Origin: Planctomycetota bacterium
GTDB lineage: Bacteria; Planctomycetota; UBA8742; JACQVU01; JANLHZ01
Assembly: GCA_024653775.1 (NCBI GenBank)
Contig: JANLHZ010000126.1
Coordinates: 1 to 38,520 of the forward strand
Direction: 5' to 3'
DNA length: 38,520 nucleotides
Shown: one piece after another, positions 21,105-30,216 of the stretch
Layout of the letters: every line of letters starts with the position of its first letter
Position numbering within the stretch: the first letter of the stretch is position 1
Translations under genes and position numbers: made by a program
The notes under the pieces: model-generated
Told to the model about the DNA's origin: nothing
Databases searched by the model: none
Seen by the model: only the letters and a program-made list of their open reading frames with translations

Positions 21105-24100
21105 TCAAGCCCCCTCTCCACCGTTCGCGGTTTTGCTGTCGTGCCTGACCTTCGTCAGATAGCCCACGGAAGGGAGCACGCCGATTTCCTCGAGCACTTT
21201 GTACCTCCTCGGATCGTCCATCAGTTTCGAAACTCGACCGTTTTTGTCGTTCATATCGCCGAAGACGATTGCGCTCGTCGGGCAGCTCTGCTGGCACGCG
21301 GTCTGGATTTCGCCGTCGCGGACCTTGCGTCCTTCGCGGCTCGAAATGCTCTTCGCGTCCTGAATCCTCTGCACGCAGAAGGTACACTTTTCCATCACGC
21401 CGCGGGTGCGGACGCCTATGTCCGGATTCAGGACGAGATTTTCTATCGGATCCTCGCGCGGATACGTGAACCAGTTGAACCTCCGCGCCTTGTACGGGCA
21501 GTTGTTCGCGCAGTACCTCGTTCCGACGCAGCGGTTGTAGGCCTGATCGTTAAGACCCTCGTCGCTGTGGCTCGTCGCCATCACCGGGCAGACCGTTTCG
21601 CAGGGGGCGTTGTCGCACTGCTGGCACATCATCGGCTGATGGACCGTTCCCGGATTATCGGCGTCATCGGAGAAGTAGCGGTCGATCTTGAGCCACTGCA
21701 TCGAGCGGTGAGTCCGGATTTCCTCCTCGCCGACGACGGGGATATTGTTTTCCGACTGACACGAAATGATGCAGGCGCTACAGCCGGTACAGACGCTCAG
21801 GTCGATCGCAAGTCCCCAGTGGTATCCTTTCGAATAGTCGTGCCCGGACCAAAGGGTTCCGAGTTCGTGTTCGTGCTCGTTCCCTGCTTTCGGGTTCTTT
21901 TCGTATTCGCTGAACGTCGTTTCGAGAACGATCGGTCGGTGCTCGATTGAAGCGTGCTCCTGGGTCTGCGCGGGCTTTACGTGCGCGCCGGTCTTTTCGA
22001 CCTTCACCGGAATTCCCTTGAGCCGGGTTCCGTTCGATTCGGCCTGGGACTTGCCGAAGACGAAGACGTTCGCGCCGACCGTCTCGCGCTCGTTTTCCTC
22101 CGGGAACCTTCCAACGAGACCGCGCGCGTACTTCCCCGCGTTCTTCCTTCCGTAGCCGATGGCGATCGCGATGGATTTTTCGTGCTGACCCGGCATTGCA
22201 AGCGCGGGGACTTCGATGCTCGCGTCGCCTTCCGTCGCGCTTACCTTCACGATGTCTCCGTCGCGGATTCCCGCCGCGTCCGCGTACTTCTTCGAAAGCA
22301 GCGCGTAGTTGCCCCATGTGGTCTTCGTGACTGGGTCGGAGCCTTCCTGCAGCCAGGGGTTGTTCGCTTCCTTTCCGTCGCGCATCATCACGCTCGAATA
22401 CGCGGTAAGTTCCAGCGTTCCTTCCGGAAGCGACGATTCCCTGCGTGTTCCCACGCTTGACGAGCGCAGAGACGCGACATTCGTCTGTGTTTTGACGGCA
22501 TCCGTTTGGAAGAACCCGTCGTGGACGATCTGATCGAACAGCCGCGTGAACTCCGGCCTAAGCTGAATCGTTCCTTCGAGAGTCTTCAGTTCGCCTTGCA
22601 GGTAATCGTAATGAGACCTCGCGTCGCCAAGCAGCGCGAGGGCGATCTCGGTGAAGCTCCTTGTATCGAAAAGAGGATGTAGCGCCGGCTGCGACATCGA
22701 AGTCAGCCCTGGAACGGGCTGCGTCATCCCCCAGCTTTCGAGGAAATGGCTGAGGGGAAGAGCAATCCCGCAGGCCGCGGCGGTTTCGCTGTTTGCGGTG
22801 GAGATCGACACCGACGTCCCGGCGTTTTTGATCGCTTCCGCGAGTTCTTTTCCCCGTGGATGAGCGTACACCGGATTCGTATCGCTAAAGATGACAACAT
22901 CCACCGAACCAGCCGCGAGATCGGTTATCAGCGCTGGAATCGCCGCGTCGTCCGACCTGAAACGTTGGTCCGGCTCGGTGATGACGACTGTTTTCTCATA
23001 GTTTTCGAGGTGGTGGTTCAGGACGTTGACAAGTCTCTGGACCTCTACATCGTCGCTTCCGCTGATTACGAGCGACTTGCCGCGGTGCTTCATCAGGTCG
23101 CTGACGATGTTATCGAGAACATTCTGATCCACAGGAGAATTCACCGCGCTCGCGGGAATGACTGTCCCAAGTTCTCGCTGAACCATTTCGATCAGCAGGC
23201 TGAGCAGGTTGGCGAAATCGCCATGAAGGAGTTTTACCCGAAGGTCCGCGTTCGAGCCGGTCATGGACATTGCCGGTTCGACCTGCACATGCCGGCAGCG
23301 CTCCGGACTGTCGTACCGTTCCGCGGTGCGCGAGACGTGGAGCCTGCGCCTCTCCGCGTATCCGGCGCTGAATTCAACCGGGGAAATCCATGTGCCGAGG
23401 AAATCCGCGTCGAAGCTCAGAATGTAGTTCGCGCGGTCGAATTTGTACTGCGGAATATCGAAGACGTCGTGAGTCAGTTTGTGCGCATTGCGGATCGCAT
23501 CGTAAGATACGGCGTCCCACTCGAGCACTTTGCCCGCCGCGAAACCTTCGACGAGCTTTTGCGCGAGATCCCTCGGCTTCGAGGCGAAGCTGCTGCTGAC
23601 GATTCTGACGCTTCCCCGTCCGTTCTTCGAGGCGCTCAGCGCGGCTCTGATCTTCGATACCGCTTCGTCCCAGCCGACTTCCTTGTCTCCGTCGCGGGGC
23701 TTTTTCAAACGCTCCGAATCGTAGAGACTTCTGGTCTGCGCCTGCCCGACTGAGCAGAGGCCGCCCTTCGAGATCGGGTGATCCGGATTGCCTTCCATCT
23801 TTATCGGGCGTCCGTCGCGGTTTTTCACTATCACGCCGCAGGAGGCGTTACACCCGCCGCAGGTGGTGGCGTAATAGTACGCAAGTCCCGCTACTACCGT
23901 CTCTGACGCGCGCGCAAGCGGCTTGGCATGTTGCTCCGGACCGCGGGCGCAGCCGTAGAGCGTCGCCGCCGCGGCGACCGCTGCGGTAGTCTTGAGGAAA
24001 TCTCTGCGGTCGGTCTTGAACTCGGCGGATTCACCCGAATCCCCCGGTTTCAGGTCGAAACTTTCCACTCGCTCCGAATACGACGGAACCTGCTCGTGCA

Positions 24101-24161
24101 AGGAGTCGAGGTAATCTTTCGATCTTTCAAGCTCTCCGAAACTTTTCCAGTATTTTTTCAT
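21105..24161 (-). CDS. actB: Alternative complex III, iron-sulfur/molybdopterin-like subunit ActB
   Basis: A 1018-residue periplasmic subunit. A TAT motif RRDFLK is at 52-57, unusually far from the N-terminus as in other ActB, and C71 in TLYGC may be lipidated. The first two thirds are a molybdopterin-oxidoreductase-like domain ([43 protein letters not shown]). The last third (about 791-965) is a four-cluster ferredoxin domain: [41 protein letters not shown] and CQQSCP. The latter conducts electrons from quinol towards the hemes. Cys101, 104, 108 and 136 at the start of the first domain form C-x2-C-x3-C-x27-C, an extra cluster site usually described as lost in ActB. No Shine-Dalgarno sequence precedes the ATG; a heptamer array fills that place. 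Confidence 0.92.
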   Translation of the reverse strand: MKKYWKSFGELERSKDYLDSLHEQVPSYSERVESFDLKPGDSGESAEFKTDRRDFLKTTAAVAAAATLYGCARGPEQHAKPLARASETVVAGLAYYYATTCGGCNASCGVIVKNRDGRPIKMEGNPDHPISKGGLCSVGQAQTRSLYDSERLKKPRDGDKEVGWDEAVSKIRAALSASKNGRGSVRIVSSSFASKPRDLAQKLVEGFAAGKVLEWDAVSYDAIRNAHKLTHDVFDIPQYKFDRANYILSFDADFLGTWISPVEFSAGYAERRRLHVSRTAERYDSPERCRHVQVEPAMSMTGSNADLRVKLLHGDFANLLSLLIEMVQRELGTVIPASAVNSPVDQNVLDNIVSDLMKHRGKSLVISGSDDVEVQRLVNVLNHHLENYEKTVVITEPDQRFRSDDAAIPALITDLAAGSVDVVIFSDTNPVYAHPRGKELAEAIKNAGTSVSISTANSETAAACGIALPLSHFLESWGMTQPVPGLTSMSQPALHPLFDTRSFTEIALALLGDARSHYDYLQGELKTLEGTIQLRPEFTRLFDQIVHDGFFQTDAVKTQTNVASLRSSSVGTRRESSLPEGTLELTAYSSVMMRDGKEANNPWLQEGSDPVTKTTWGNYALLSKKYADAAGIRDGDIVKVSATEGDASIEVPALAMPGQHEKSIAIAIGYGRKNAGKYARGLVGRFPEENERETVGANVFVFGKSQAESNGTRLKGIPVKVEKTGAHVKPAQTQEHASIEHRPIVLETTFSEYEKNPKAGNEHEHELGTLWSGHDYSKGYHWGLAIDLSVCTGCSACIISCQSENNIPVVGEEEIRTHRSMQWLKIDRYFSDDADNPGTVHQPMMCQQCDNAPCETVCPVMATSHSDEGLNDQAYNRCVGTRYCANNCPYKARRFNWFTYPREDPIENLVLNPDIGVRTRGVMEKCTFCVQRIQDAKSISSREGRKVRDGEIQTACQQSCPTSAIVFGDMNDKNGRVSKLMDDPRRYKVLEEIGVLPSVGYLTKVRHDSKTANGGEGA

Positions 24162-24165
24162 GTCG

Positions 24166-24207
24166 AATTATTAACTGTTAATTATTAATTACTAATTGTT
24201 AATTACT
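24166..24207. repeat. Heptamer array between actA and actB (AATTNNT x 6)
   Basis: Six consecutive 7-base units of the form AATTNNT (one degenerate) fill the gap between actA and actB. The array lies immediately before the actB ATG, where a ribosome-binding site would be expected. Confidence 0.75.
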
Positions 24208-24209
24208 TG

Positions 24210-24767
24210 TCAGCGGTGACATCCCGAGCAGTTTTCCGGCGCGTGGACCTCGCCGTATTCCTCGGGCTGGTTCTTGTTGACGTCTCTGTGACAGTTGATG
24301 CACCATCCCATCGAAAGGTCCGATTCCTGCTGGACCTTGGTCATTATCGCGACGTTTCCGTGGCAGGTTTCGCATGCGACGTTCTTTCCGACGTGGCTCG
24401 CGTGACTGAAATACACAAAATCCGGCAAGTTATGAATTTTCACCCACTCCATCGGCTTTCCGCTTGTGTAGCTCTCCTGGAGCTTTGCGATAAGCGGGCT
24501 TGCCGTCAGGACCATCTTTTCGTGGCAGTTCATGCAGACGCTCGTCGGCGGGATTCCCGCGTGTCTCGAACGCTCCGCGCCGAAGTGGCAGTAGAGGCAC
24601 TGCATCTCGTGCTTTCCCGCGTGGAGCTGGTGCGAGTACGGAATCGGCTGTTCGGGCGAGTAGCCCGTGTGCTCGCCGACGAGGCGGAAGTCAGCCGATG
24701 CGACCACGGCGAACAGTCCGAGAAGAATTCCGACCGCGCCGACAACGATAGCCACCTGGTTGTTCAT
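24210..24767 (-). CDS. actA: Alternative complex III, pentaheme cytochrome c subunit ActA
   Basis: A 185-residue protein with an N-terminal membrane anchor (VAIVVGAVGILLGLFAVVA) and five CxxCH motifs: CLYCH 57-61, CMNCH 78-82, CETCH 132-136, CINCH 156-160 and CSGCH 180-184. The last ends one residue before the C-terminus. Five hemes and this spacing match the ActA pentaheme subunit, which forms the heme wire above ActB. It is the first gene of the act operon. The ATG at 24767 has only AAGG two bases away, which is poor. Upstream, a TATAAT at 24859-24864 and a 13-base palindrome are candidate control elements. Confidence 0.92.
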   Translation of the reverse strand: MNNQVAIVVGAVGILLGLFAVVASADFRLVGEHTGYSPEQPIPYSHQLHAGKHEMQCLYCHFGAERSRHAGIPPTSVCMNCHEKMVLTASPLIAKLQESYTSGKPMEWVKIHNLPDFVYFSHASHVGKNVACETCHGNVAIMTKVQQESDLSMGWCINCHRDVNKNQPEEYGEVHAPENCSGCHR

Positions 24768-24835
24768 GCCTTGTAATCTCTACTATCGTCAGGTGTCCGC
24801 GCTCGAATTTGGGCCTGGATGCTCGCCTGACTTAT

Positions 24836-24864
24836 TTTTGTGACAAAACCTTGGTGATATTATA
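24836..24864 (-). promoter_or_regulatory. Candidate act operon -10 box and operator-like palindrome
   Basis: On the - strand TATAAT lies at 24864-24859 with no recognisable -35 at 16-18 bp, which suggests an activated promoter. About four bases past the expected start, 24848-24836 is the perfect palindrome TTTTGT-C-ACAAAA, a possible repressor or CRP/FNR-superfamily site. The leader to actA would be about 85 bases. Confidence 0.4.
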
Positions 24865-24935
24865 AAACCGAAGGAGAGAATAATTTAGTTAATGAATAAT
24901 GCTTGGCGTTCTCAAGAAAAAATTAAAAAACAGTG

Positions 24936-24980
24936 GTCGATAGTCAGTAATCGGTAGTCAGAGAATTTTCTGACTACCGA
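24936..24980. terminator. Heptamer array and 12-bp stem-loop after the narK genes
   Basis: Four 7-base units (GTCGATA, GTCAGTA, ATCGGTA, GTCAGAG; 24936-24963) run into a perfect hairpin: stem 24951-24962 with 24969-24980, six-base loop. It lies 20 bases past the narK stop at 25000 and an A/T-rich tract follows on the - strand, so it may end the nar transcript and separate it from act. The rest of 24768-24999 shows no gene. Confidence 0.5.
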
Positions 24981-24999
24981 CTACAGGTCATTACGAAGT

Positions 25000-26724
25000 T
25001 CAGCAAGGAATCTCCGCGCCCTTCCTGGCATAGTACCACCAGTTGACCGCGAGACAAGAAGCGTAGTACACCGCGAACCCGTAGAGCGCGTACTCGGGCC
25101 GTCCGGCCTTGATCTGGCTTCCGACGATCATCGGGATTATGAATGCGCCGTACGCGGCGACCGCGCTGGTCCAGCCGAGAACCGGTCCCGCCTGCTCTTT
25201 GGAGAAGATAATCGGGATCATCCGGAACGTGGAGCCGTTTCCTATGCCGGTAGTTGCGAAGAGAACGATGAACGTAATAAGGAACGGATAGAAAAACTCT
25301 TCCGGAGTCTGCGAGTGCCTTGCCTGATCGACGAAGTACCCCGCGAGTATCGTCGCGCCGACCATTATCCATGTGTCCCACTGTGTGACCTTTGCGCCGC
25401 CGAGTTTGTCGGAAAGCCAGCCCCCGACCGGGCGGATCAGCGCGCCGACTCCCGCGCCGAGGAAGATAAAGGACGCCGTCACGGGCGCGTTCGGGTTCTT
25501 GATCGGCTCTGGAAGCAGGTTGCCGTCAGCGCCCACATAGATGAATCCGAAGACGTTGTCGATCAGCGCGGGGAACGCGTTCGAATAGCCGATGAACGAT
25601 CCGAAAGTCATCACGTAGAGCCAGGTCATGGTCCAGTTGTGCTTGTTCCTGAAGATCGCGAACTGTTTGACCAGCGGCTCCCTGATGGCGGTCGGCGTTC
25701 CAAAGCGCATCATTCCGAGAGTGATCAGAATGACGATGGCCATAAGGACGAACGTCCACGTAATCTGGTCCAGCGGGAAATCATTCCCGGATTCAGGCGG
25801 TTTCTCCGGATCGATGAAGTAGTCGGTCGTCTTGGACCAGTAAAGCAGGTAGGCGCCGATGCCCGCGCCGGCGAATCCGATAATTTCGAGCCAGAAATAC
25901 TTGAGCCATCCGAAAACGGTCTTGCCACGGTAGTGCATCGGAAGGTTGCACATGAAAATCCACGCGAGAATCGCGAGCGTGGACATTACGGGCACCCAGA
26001 TGAACGCGGCGTTCTGGACGAACACGGGCGAGGCGCCTTCCTTTGCGACGTATCCGTCTCCGGCGAAGTCGCCGAACGCGCCGAAGGTTACGATCCACGG
26101 AATGAGAAACTGCATCACGCTGACGCCGAGGTTCCCGATGCCCGCGTTAAGCCCGAGCGCGAGTCCCTGCATTCTCTTCGGGAAGAAGAAGCTGATGTTC
26201 GACATGCTCGATGCGAACGCGCCGCCTCCGACTCCTGCGAGCACAGCGAGTATCACGAACACGTAGAACGAAGTCGTCGGATCCTTCAGAGCCATGCCCG
26301 CGGCGAAGGCGGGAAGGATCATCATGACGGTCGTGAGGAACTTGACGTTGCGACCGCCGCAGATGGCGATCATGAACGAGTTAGGGATTCGGAGCGTCGC
26401 GCCCGCGAGTCCAGCGATTGCGGGAAGTAGCATTATCAGCGATTCGTAGCCGCCCTTGTCGAGGAGTTCGCCGCCTATCCGGAAGTTGAAAAGCACTCCC
26501 GGATGATCGAGCGCCTCGCCCACCTTTCCGTCCCTGAGCGCGGCAATGCTGTCGAAGTGTAGCTTCGAGATCATCTTCGCGACCATTCCCCAGATAATCC
26601 ATGTAGCGAAGCCGCATAGCAGGTTCGGGATGGAGACCCAGAGGTTTCGCGTCGCGACGGTCTTTCCCTCCGTTTCCCAGAACTGCTGGTCTTCGACATC
26701 CCATCTTTCAGGTGTTTTTGCCAT
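25000..26724 (-). CDS. narK: NarK-type nitrate/nitrite transporter (MFS), second copy
   Basis: A 574-residue major-facilitator protein with twelve or more hydrophobic segments. Nitrate/nitrite-porter features are GLALGLNAGIGNLGVS (the G-x-G-N-x-G signature helix) and TTGIGNGSTFRMIP in the second half. It is longer than usual because of an inserted loop before and within the region WFWLEIIGFAGAGIGAYLLY and a hydrophilic segment with DPEKPPESGNDF. It exchanges nitrite for nitrate, or imports nitrate, at the inner membrane; the direction cannot be read from sequence. The ATG at 26724 is chosen for AAGGA six bases upstream; an upstream TTG at 26754 is less likely. The other narK ends 63 bases before it. 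The two copies are clearly different in sequence, so this is not a recent duplication. Confidence 0.9.
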   Translation of the reverse strand: MAKTPERWDVEDQQFWETEGKTVATRNLWVSIPNLLCGFATWIIWGMVAKMISKLHFDSIAALRDGKVGEALDHPGVLFNFRIGGELLDKGGYESLIMLLPAIAGLAGATLRIPNSFMIAICGGRNVKFLTTVMMILPAFAAGMALKDPTTSFYVFVILAVLAGVGGGAFASSMSNISFFFPKRMQGLALGLNAGIGNLGVSVMQFLIPWIVTFGAFGDFAGDGYVAKEGASPVFVQNAAFIWVPVMSTLAILAWIFMCNLPMHYRGKTVFGWLKYFWLEIIGFAGAGIGAYLLYWSKTTDYFIDPEKPPESGNDFPLDQITWTFVLMAIVILITLGMMRFGTPTAIREPLVKQFAIFRNKHNWTMTWLYVMTFGSFIGYSNAFPALIDNVFGFIYVGADGNLLPEPIKNPNAPVTASFIFLGAGVGALIRPVGGWLSDKLGGAKVTQWDTWIMVGATILAGYFVDQARHSQTPEEFFYPFLITFIVLFATTGIGNGSTFRMIPIIFSKEQAGPVLGWTSAVAAYGAFIIPMIVGSQIKAGRPEYALYGFAVYYASCLAVNWWYYARKGAEIPC

Positions 26725-26787
26725 TATAAATCCTTCGAACAAGTTTCCGTGCAAACAATCCCTCGCCCGGAAGAGAGGGAACCTTCG

Positions 26788-28392
26788 TCACACCGCGGCA
26801 AGCTCCTCTTTCTCCACCTTGGCGGCCTCCTCGATCACGTCGTCGTGATGGGTCTCCGCGAAGGAACCCTTCGGCTCGTCGAGGAAGAGGCACGCGACCG
26901 TGCATACCAGCGCGCAGATTCCGATGAACAGGAAGAATTCGCTCGGCTCCACGAAGCTGAACACCGTCAGAAAGGTGACCGCGCCGACGTTTCCGTACGC
27001 GCCCGCCATTCCCGCGACCTGTCCGGTGATGCGCTTTTTGACGAGCGGCACCATTGCAAAGGTCGCGCCTTCGCCCGCCTGGACGAAGAACGAGCACAGC
27101 ATAACGATCGCCACCGCTAATATCAGCGGAAGCGGCGTCACGTCCGCGGCAGCCGCGGATCCATCCACTGGGAACCCGGCGAGAGCGCGTCCGTCGAGCA
27201 GCGCCATTAGCAGGTATCCAACGGCGAGTCCCCCCGTCAGCACGGTGAGCGTTTTCTTGCGCGACCCGAGTCGATCGGAAAGGAACCCGCCCATCGGCCT
27301 TGCGAAGAGGTTCATGAACGCGAAGGAACCCGCGAGCCAGCCCCCCCACTGCGGATCGAGCGCCCAGGTTGTCACGAAGAACACCGGGAGCATCGATACT
27401 ACGGCAAGCTCGCTTCCGAAGTTGCAGAAGTATGAGAAGTCCAGGACCGCAACCTGACGGAAGTGGAACTTCTCCTTCTCCGGCACTCCCTCGCGAAGGC
27501 GCTGCACGTTCACCTCCCAGATTTTGTAGACCTGCAAGGCGAATAGCCCGAACAGCAAGCCGTAGACGATGTGCGCGACCTGCGTCGGGAGGAAGTACTC
27601 CGGATTCCCCGCCGCGTCAAGCCCGGTTTCGAAGGTCTGGAGCTTGAAGGTCATCAGGACGAGCGCGCCGAACATCGGGATCTGCATTAAAATAAGACCG
27701 ACGTACGACGACCAGCTTGTGACTTCCATCGCGCCGAGCTTCTTGGGACGCTGGTAGGTTTTCCCTTCCGGAGTGTCCTTGACGGTGTAGAAGTAGATGA
27801 AGCCGTAGACGAAGAGCAGGATTCCGGTGAACGCGATCGAGTAGCGCCAGCCGTCGTCGCCTCCAAAGGCGTACAGCGCGATCGTGGGCAGGGTCCACGC
27901 AGCCGCGGCGCTTCCGAAGTTGCCGAAGCCCCCGTAGATTCCTTCCGCCTCGCCCACGTCCTTCGGGGGGAACCATTCCGAGGTCATTCTGATTCCGATG
28001 ACGAATCCCGCGCCGACGACGGAAAGAAGCAGACGCGAAATGACGAGCTGCGTCGTCGTTTCAGAGAACGCGAACACGAGACACGGAATCGCCATGGTCA
28101 GCATCAGCGCGGTATAGCAGATTCGCGGCCCGAACTTGTCGAGCACCATTCCTATGATGATGCGCGCGGGCACCGTGAGCGCCACGTTGCAGATCATCAG
28201 AATCTTGAATTCCGCCTTCGTGATCGCCTCCGACGCGATCATGATAGGCGCGACCGCCGCCATGTTGAACCACGCGACGAACGTAAGGAAGAACGCGAAC
28301 CACGTCAGATGAAGAATCTTGTACGGGCCGCTGAACGACAAAAATCGTAGCGGATTGAACTCCTTCTTGCTTACTACTTCACCATTCGACAT
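26788..28392 (-). CDS. narK: NarK-type nitrate/nitrite transporter (MFS), first copy
   Basis: A 534-residue MFS protein with about twelve helices. The first nitrate signature is GIYGGFGNFGSAAAAW and the second is GQVAGMAGAYGNVGAV; both glycine-rich motifs with the Asn are kept. RMTSEWFPPKD holds the conserved Arg in the substrate path, and FARPMGGFLSDRLGSRKK is the mid-protein MFS loop. It lies directly after narI (84 bases), with GGAGG six bases before the ATG at 28392. Paired, sequence-distinct NarK proteins are typical of denitrifiers, one favouring proton-driven nitrate uptake and the other nitrate/nitrite exchange; which is which is not decided here. The C-terminal 25 residues are acidic and hydrophilic. 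Confidence 0.92.
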   Translation of the reverse strand: MSNGEVVSKKEFNPLRFLSFSGPYKILHLTWFAFFLTFVAWFNMAAVAPIMIASEAITKAEFKILMICNVALTVPARIIIGMVLDKFGPRICYTALMLTMAIPCLVFAFSETTTQLVISRLLLSVVGAGFVIGIRMTSEWFPPKDVGEAEGIYGGFGNFGSAAAAWTLPTIALYAFGGDDGWRYSIAFTGILLFVYGFIYFYTVKDTPEGKTYQRPKKLGAMEVTSWSSYVGLILMQIPMFGALVLMTFKLQTFETGLDAAGNPEYFLPTQVAHIVYGLLFGLFALQVYKIWEVNVQRLREGVPEKEKFHFRQVAVLDFSYFCNFGSELAVVSMLPVFFVTTWALDPQWGGWLAGSFAFMNLFARPMGGFLSDRLGSRKKTLTVLTGGLAVGYLLMALLDGRALAGFPVDGSAAAADVTPLPLILAVAIVMLCSFFVQAGEGATFAMVPLVKKRITGQVAGMAGAYGNVGAVTFLTVFSFVEPSEFFLFIGICALVCTVACLFLDEPKGSFAETHHDDVIEEAAKVEKEELAAV

Positions 28393-28476
28393 TTAGCACC
28401 TCCGTTTCGCGGAATCTCTCCGCGAGAAAATCAGGAAACCGAAATCTCGTGACAAAAGTTTCTTTTCGGCCTGCGC

Positions 28477-29178
28477 CTAGTAGTCGCGCTGGCGGATCGT
28501 GTGTCTGTCCCAGTTCCAGATAACGACCTGCGGCTTGCGCCAGAGGTACGGATTCGGGATGACGAGAATGTGTACGAGCCTCGTAAACGGGAACAGCGCG
28601 ATCAGGGCGAACGCTCCCCAGATGTGGAACTTCACCGCCCACGGCATCACCATCACTGCCGCCGTGTCGGGGCTGAAGGTCGCGATGGACCAGAGATACG
28701 GAACGAGGCTCGCTGAGTACCAGCTCGAACCCCAGTTATGGAAGATCGCGGTGTAGAGTCCGGTTCCGATCTGCGCCGCAAGCATCGCGAGCACGATCCA
28801 GTCCATAGGCGACGTAACCTTCGCGACCTTGGAGTTCGTCAGTCTGCGGTACATCAGGATTATGATCCCGGTTAGCGCGCAGAGTCCGCCTATGAACGCG
28901 CTTGTCTCGAGGATGTAGAGCCGAAGCGGGACGCTATTCCACCAGAGTATCGACCTCGGCACCAGGAAGCCGACTATGTGCCCCGCGAGGACGAACAGTA
29001 TCCCGTAGTGAAACGGAACCGATCCCCAGAACTGCTGACGGTTTTCGAGGAACTGGCTCGAAAGCGACGAGTACGAGAACGTCCGCGCACGATAGCGGTA
29101 GATCGTCCCGAGAAAGAAAGTCATCAGCGCCACGTAAGGCAGCACCGCGAAAAAGAGTTTCATCATTGTGTCGAGCAT
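28477..29178 (-). CDS. narI: Respiratory nitrate reductase gamma subunit (cytochrome b)
   Basis: A 233-residue membrane protein with five helices, matching NarI in length (225 in E. coli) and in its four heme ligands: His57 and His67 (PFHYGILFVLAGH), His185 (VKFHIWGAF) and His203 (RLVHILVIP). It binds two b hemes, takes electrons from quinol at the periplasmic side and feeds NarH. The ATG at 29178 follows GAGG by six bases and gives the expected N-terminus; the open frame upstream of it is repeat DNA. Between narJ and narI lies a 133-bp gap containing a GGAGTGC hairpin element. The C-terminal WNWDRHTIRQRDY is slightly longer than usual. Confidence 0.95.
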   Translation of the reverse strand: MLDTMMKLFFAVLPYVALMTFFLGTIYRYRARTFSYSSLSSQFLENRQQFWGSVPFHYGILFVLAGHIVGFLVPRSILWWNSVPLRLYILETSAFIGGLCALTGIIILMYRRLTNSKVAKVTSPMDWIVLAMLAAQIGTGLYTAIFHNWGSSWYSASLVPYLWSIATFSPDTAAVMVMPWAVKFHIWGAFALIALFPFTRLVHILVIPNPYLWRKPQVVIWNWDRHTIRQRDY

Positions 29179-29216
29179 TTCACACCTCGGTGTAGTCGTT
29201 CGTTGCTGGTAGTCAA

Positions 29217-29272
29217 ATTTTGGAGTGCAAAGCGCAACCTTTGCGAAAAATCCCGCATCACTCGCGCGATGC
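29217..29272 (+). repeat. Short GGAGTGC hairpin element between narI and narJ
   Basis: TTTTGGAGTGC is followed by hairpin GCAAAG/CTTTGC (29227-29244) and by GCATCAC-TCGC-GCGATGC (29255-29272, one mismatch). It shares its head and tetraloop hairpins with the larger element at 31747-31861. A three-unit heptamer array (AATTCGT) follows at 29293-29313 and touches the narJ stop codon. Confidence 0.6.
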
Positions 29273-29311
29273 ATTTCAAAGTTGTTCTCCTCAATTCGTA
29301 ATTCGTAATTG

Positions 29312-30136
29312 TCAGAAGTCCTCATCGTCTTCGTGCAGGAACTTCCTCTCGTCCTTCTTTGCGACCCGGTCCTTCACGAAATCTGTTACGGAACCGCAGG
29401 TCGAGAACGTCGCGCACGACCCGCACTTCTCGGGCGAAGGAATATCCTCGATGCTCCCTCTCTCTTCGGGTGGGGGTGAATTCGATTCATCCGCCTGATT
29501 CGAAAATTCACTCACTTCTCCCTGCTCCCTATTCCCTGTTCCCTCATGAGATATTTGCGAAGCAAATATCTCACGTATCGCGACCATCACGCCGTGGTAA
29601 GGATTCTCGGGTTTCATTCCTTCGATCATGGTTTTCATCGACGGGACGATGCACTCCGTAATCAGCGCTATCGCTTCCTCGTGGGATATGAAATCGATCA
29701 GACGGAGGACGTTCGCAAGGTGGTCCGGAAGCTCGCCGTTTTCAGGGATTTCGTGTTCGCGCATCTTCGCGCGGAGACGAACGAGCAGCGCCCCCCGGCT
29801 GTAGCTTTCGCCGAAGATGTGCCAGCCGACTTCGAGGGTGCAGCTCGCCTTGATATCGAAGGTGTGCGTGTATAGTTCCTCGCGCTGCTCGCTACCCAGG
29901 AAGTTGATGTCGTCCACGAACTTCTTGATAAGCGGCGCGAGGTCCGGGAAGTCCCGCTGAAGAATCAGCGCGACGAGTTCCGCGCTGTCGAGCAGATCGG
30001 GCTTCAGGTCGTAGTCCGGACGGTCCGATCCCTCGCGGATGCCGTCGTCCATAAGGTCGCGCTCTCCCGGATACGAGAGAAGCTGCGCGAGCAGATTGCC
30101 GCTTAAGTCGGTGGTCGATGCTTCTATAGTCGTCAT
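29312..30136 (-). CDS. narJ: Nitrate reductase assembly chaperone NarJ, with repeat-derived C-terminal tail
   Basis: A 274-residue NarJ/TorD-family chaperone. The helical core contains LLAQLLSYPGERDLMDD, LPGxxx-like FPDLAPLIKKFVDDI, YTHTFDIKASCTLEVGWHIFGESYSRG and LPDHLANVLRLIDFIS. It binds apo-NarG and is needed for molybdenum cofactor and cluster insertion. The ATG at 30136 follows GGAGGG by six bases. After about residue 185 the protein departs from the family: an in-frame perfect 12-bp stem hairpin encodes part of REIFASQIS, a heptamer array encodes GNREQGE, and a glutamate/proline/serine-rich linker follows. The tail ends with CGSCATFSTCGS, four closely placed cysteines that could bind a metal, and a charged end. 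Confidence 0.9.
   Translation of the reverse strand: MTTIEASTTDLSGNLLAQLLSYPGERDLMDDGIREGSDRPDYDLKPDLLDSAELVALILQRDFPDLAPLIKKFVDDINFLGSEQREELYTHTFDIKASCTLEVGWHIFGESYSRGALLVRLRAKMREHEIPENGELPDHLANVLRLIDFISHEEAIALITECIVPSMKTMIEGMKPENPYHGVMVAIREIFASQISHEGTGNREQGEVSEFSNQADESNSPPPEERGSIEDIPSPEKCGSCATFSTCGSVTDFVKDRVAKKDERKFLHEDDEDF
29516..29573. repeat. Heptamer array and 12-bp hairpin inside narJ
   Basis: Four units of TNYTCCC (29516-29543) lie next to a perfect palindrome, TGAGATATTTGC-GAA-GCAAATATCTCA split as 29547-29558 and 29562-29573. The narJ reading frame passes through both without a stop. Confidence 0.75.
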
Positions 30137-30146
30137 TTGTTTCCCT

Positions 30147-30174
30147 CCTGGGACCGCGGACGTCCTCGTCCGCA
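30147..30174 (-). repeat. 28-bp dispersed hairpin repeat, copy 2
   Basis: An exact inverse copy of 3245-3272. It lies in the narH-narJ gap, with the narJ Shine-Dalgarno sequence overlapping its last bases. Confidence 0.8.
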
Positions 30175-30216
30175 CAACTCTCAACTCTTAACTCTTAACT
30201 CTTAACTCTTAACTCA
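30175..30216. repeat. Heptamer array at the narH stop (YAACTCT x 6)
   Basis: Six 7-base units (CAACTCT x2, TAACTCT x3, TAACTCA) directly follow the 28-bp repeat. The last unit contains the narH stop codon (30214-30216). Confidence 0.8.
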
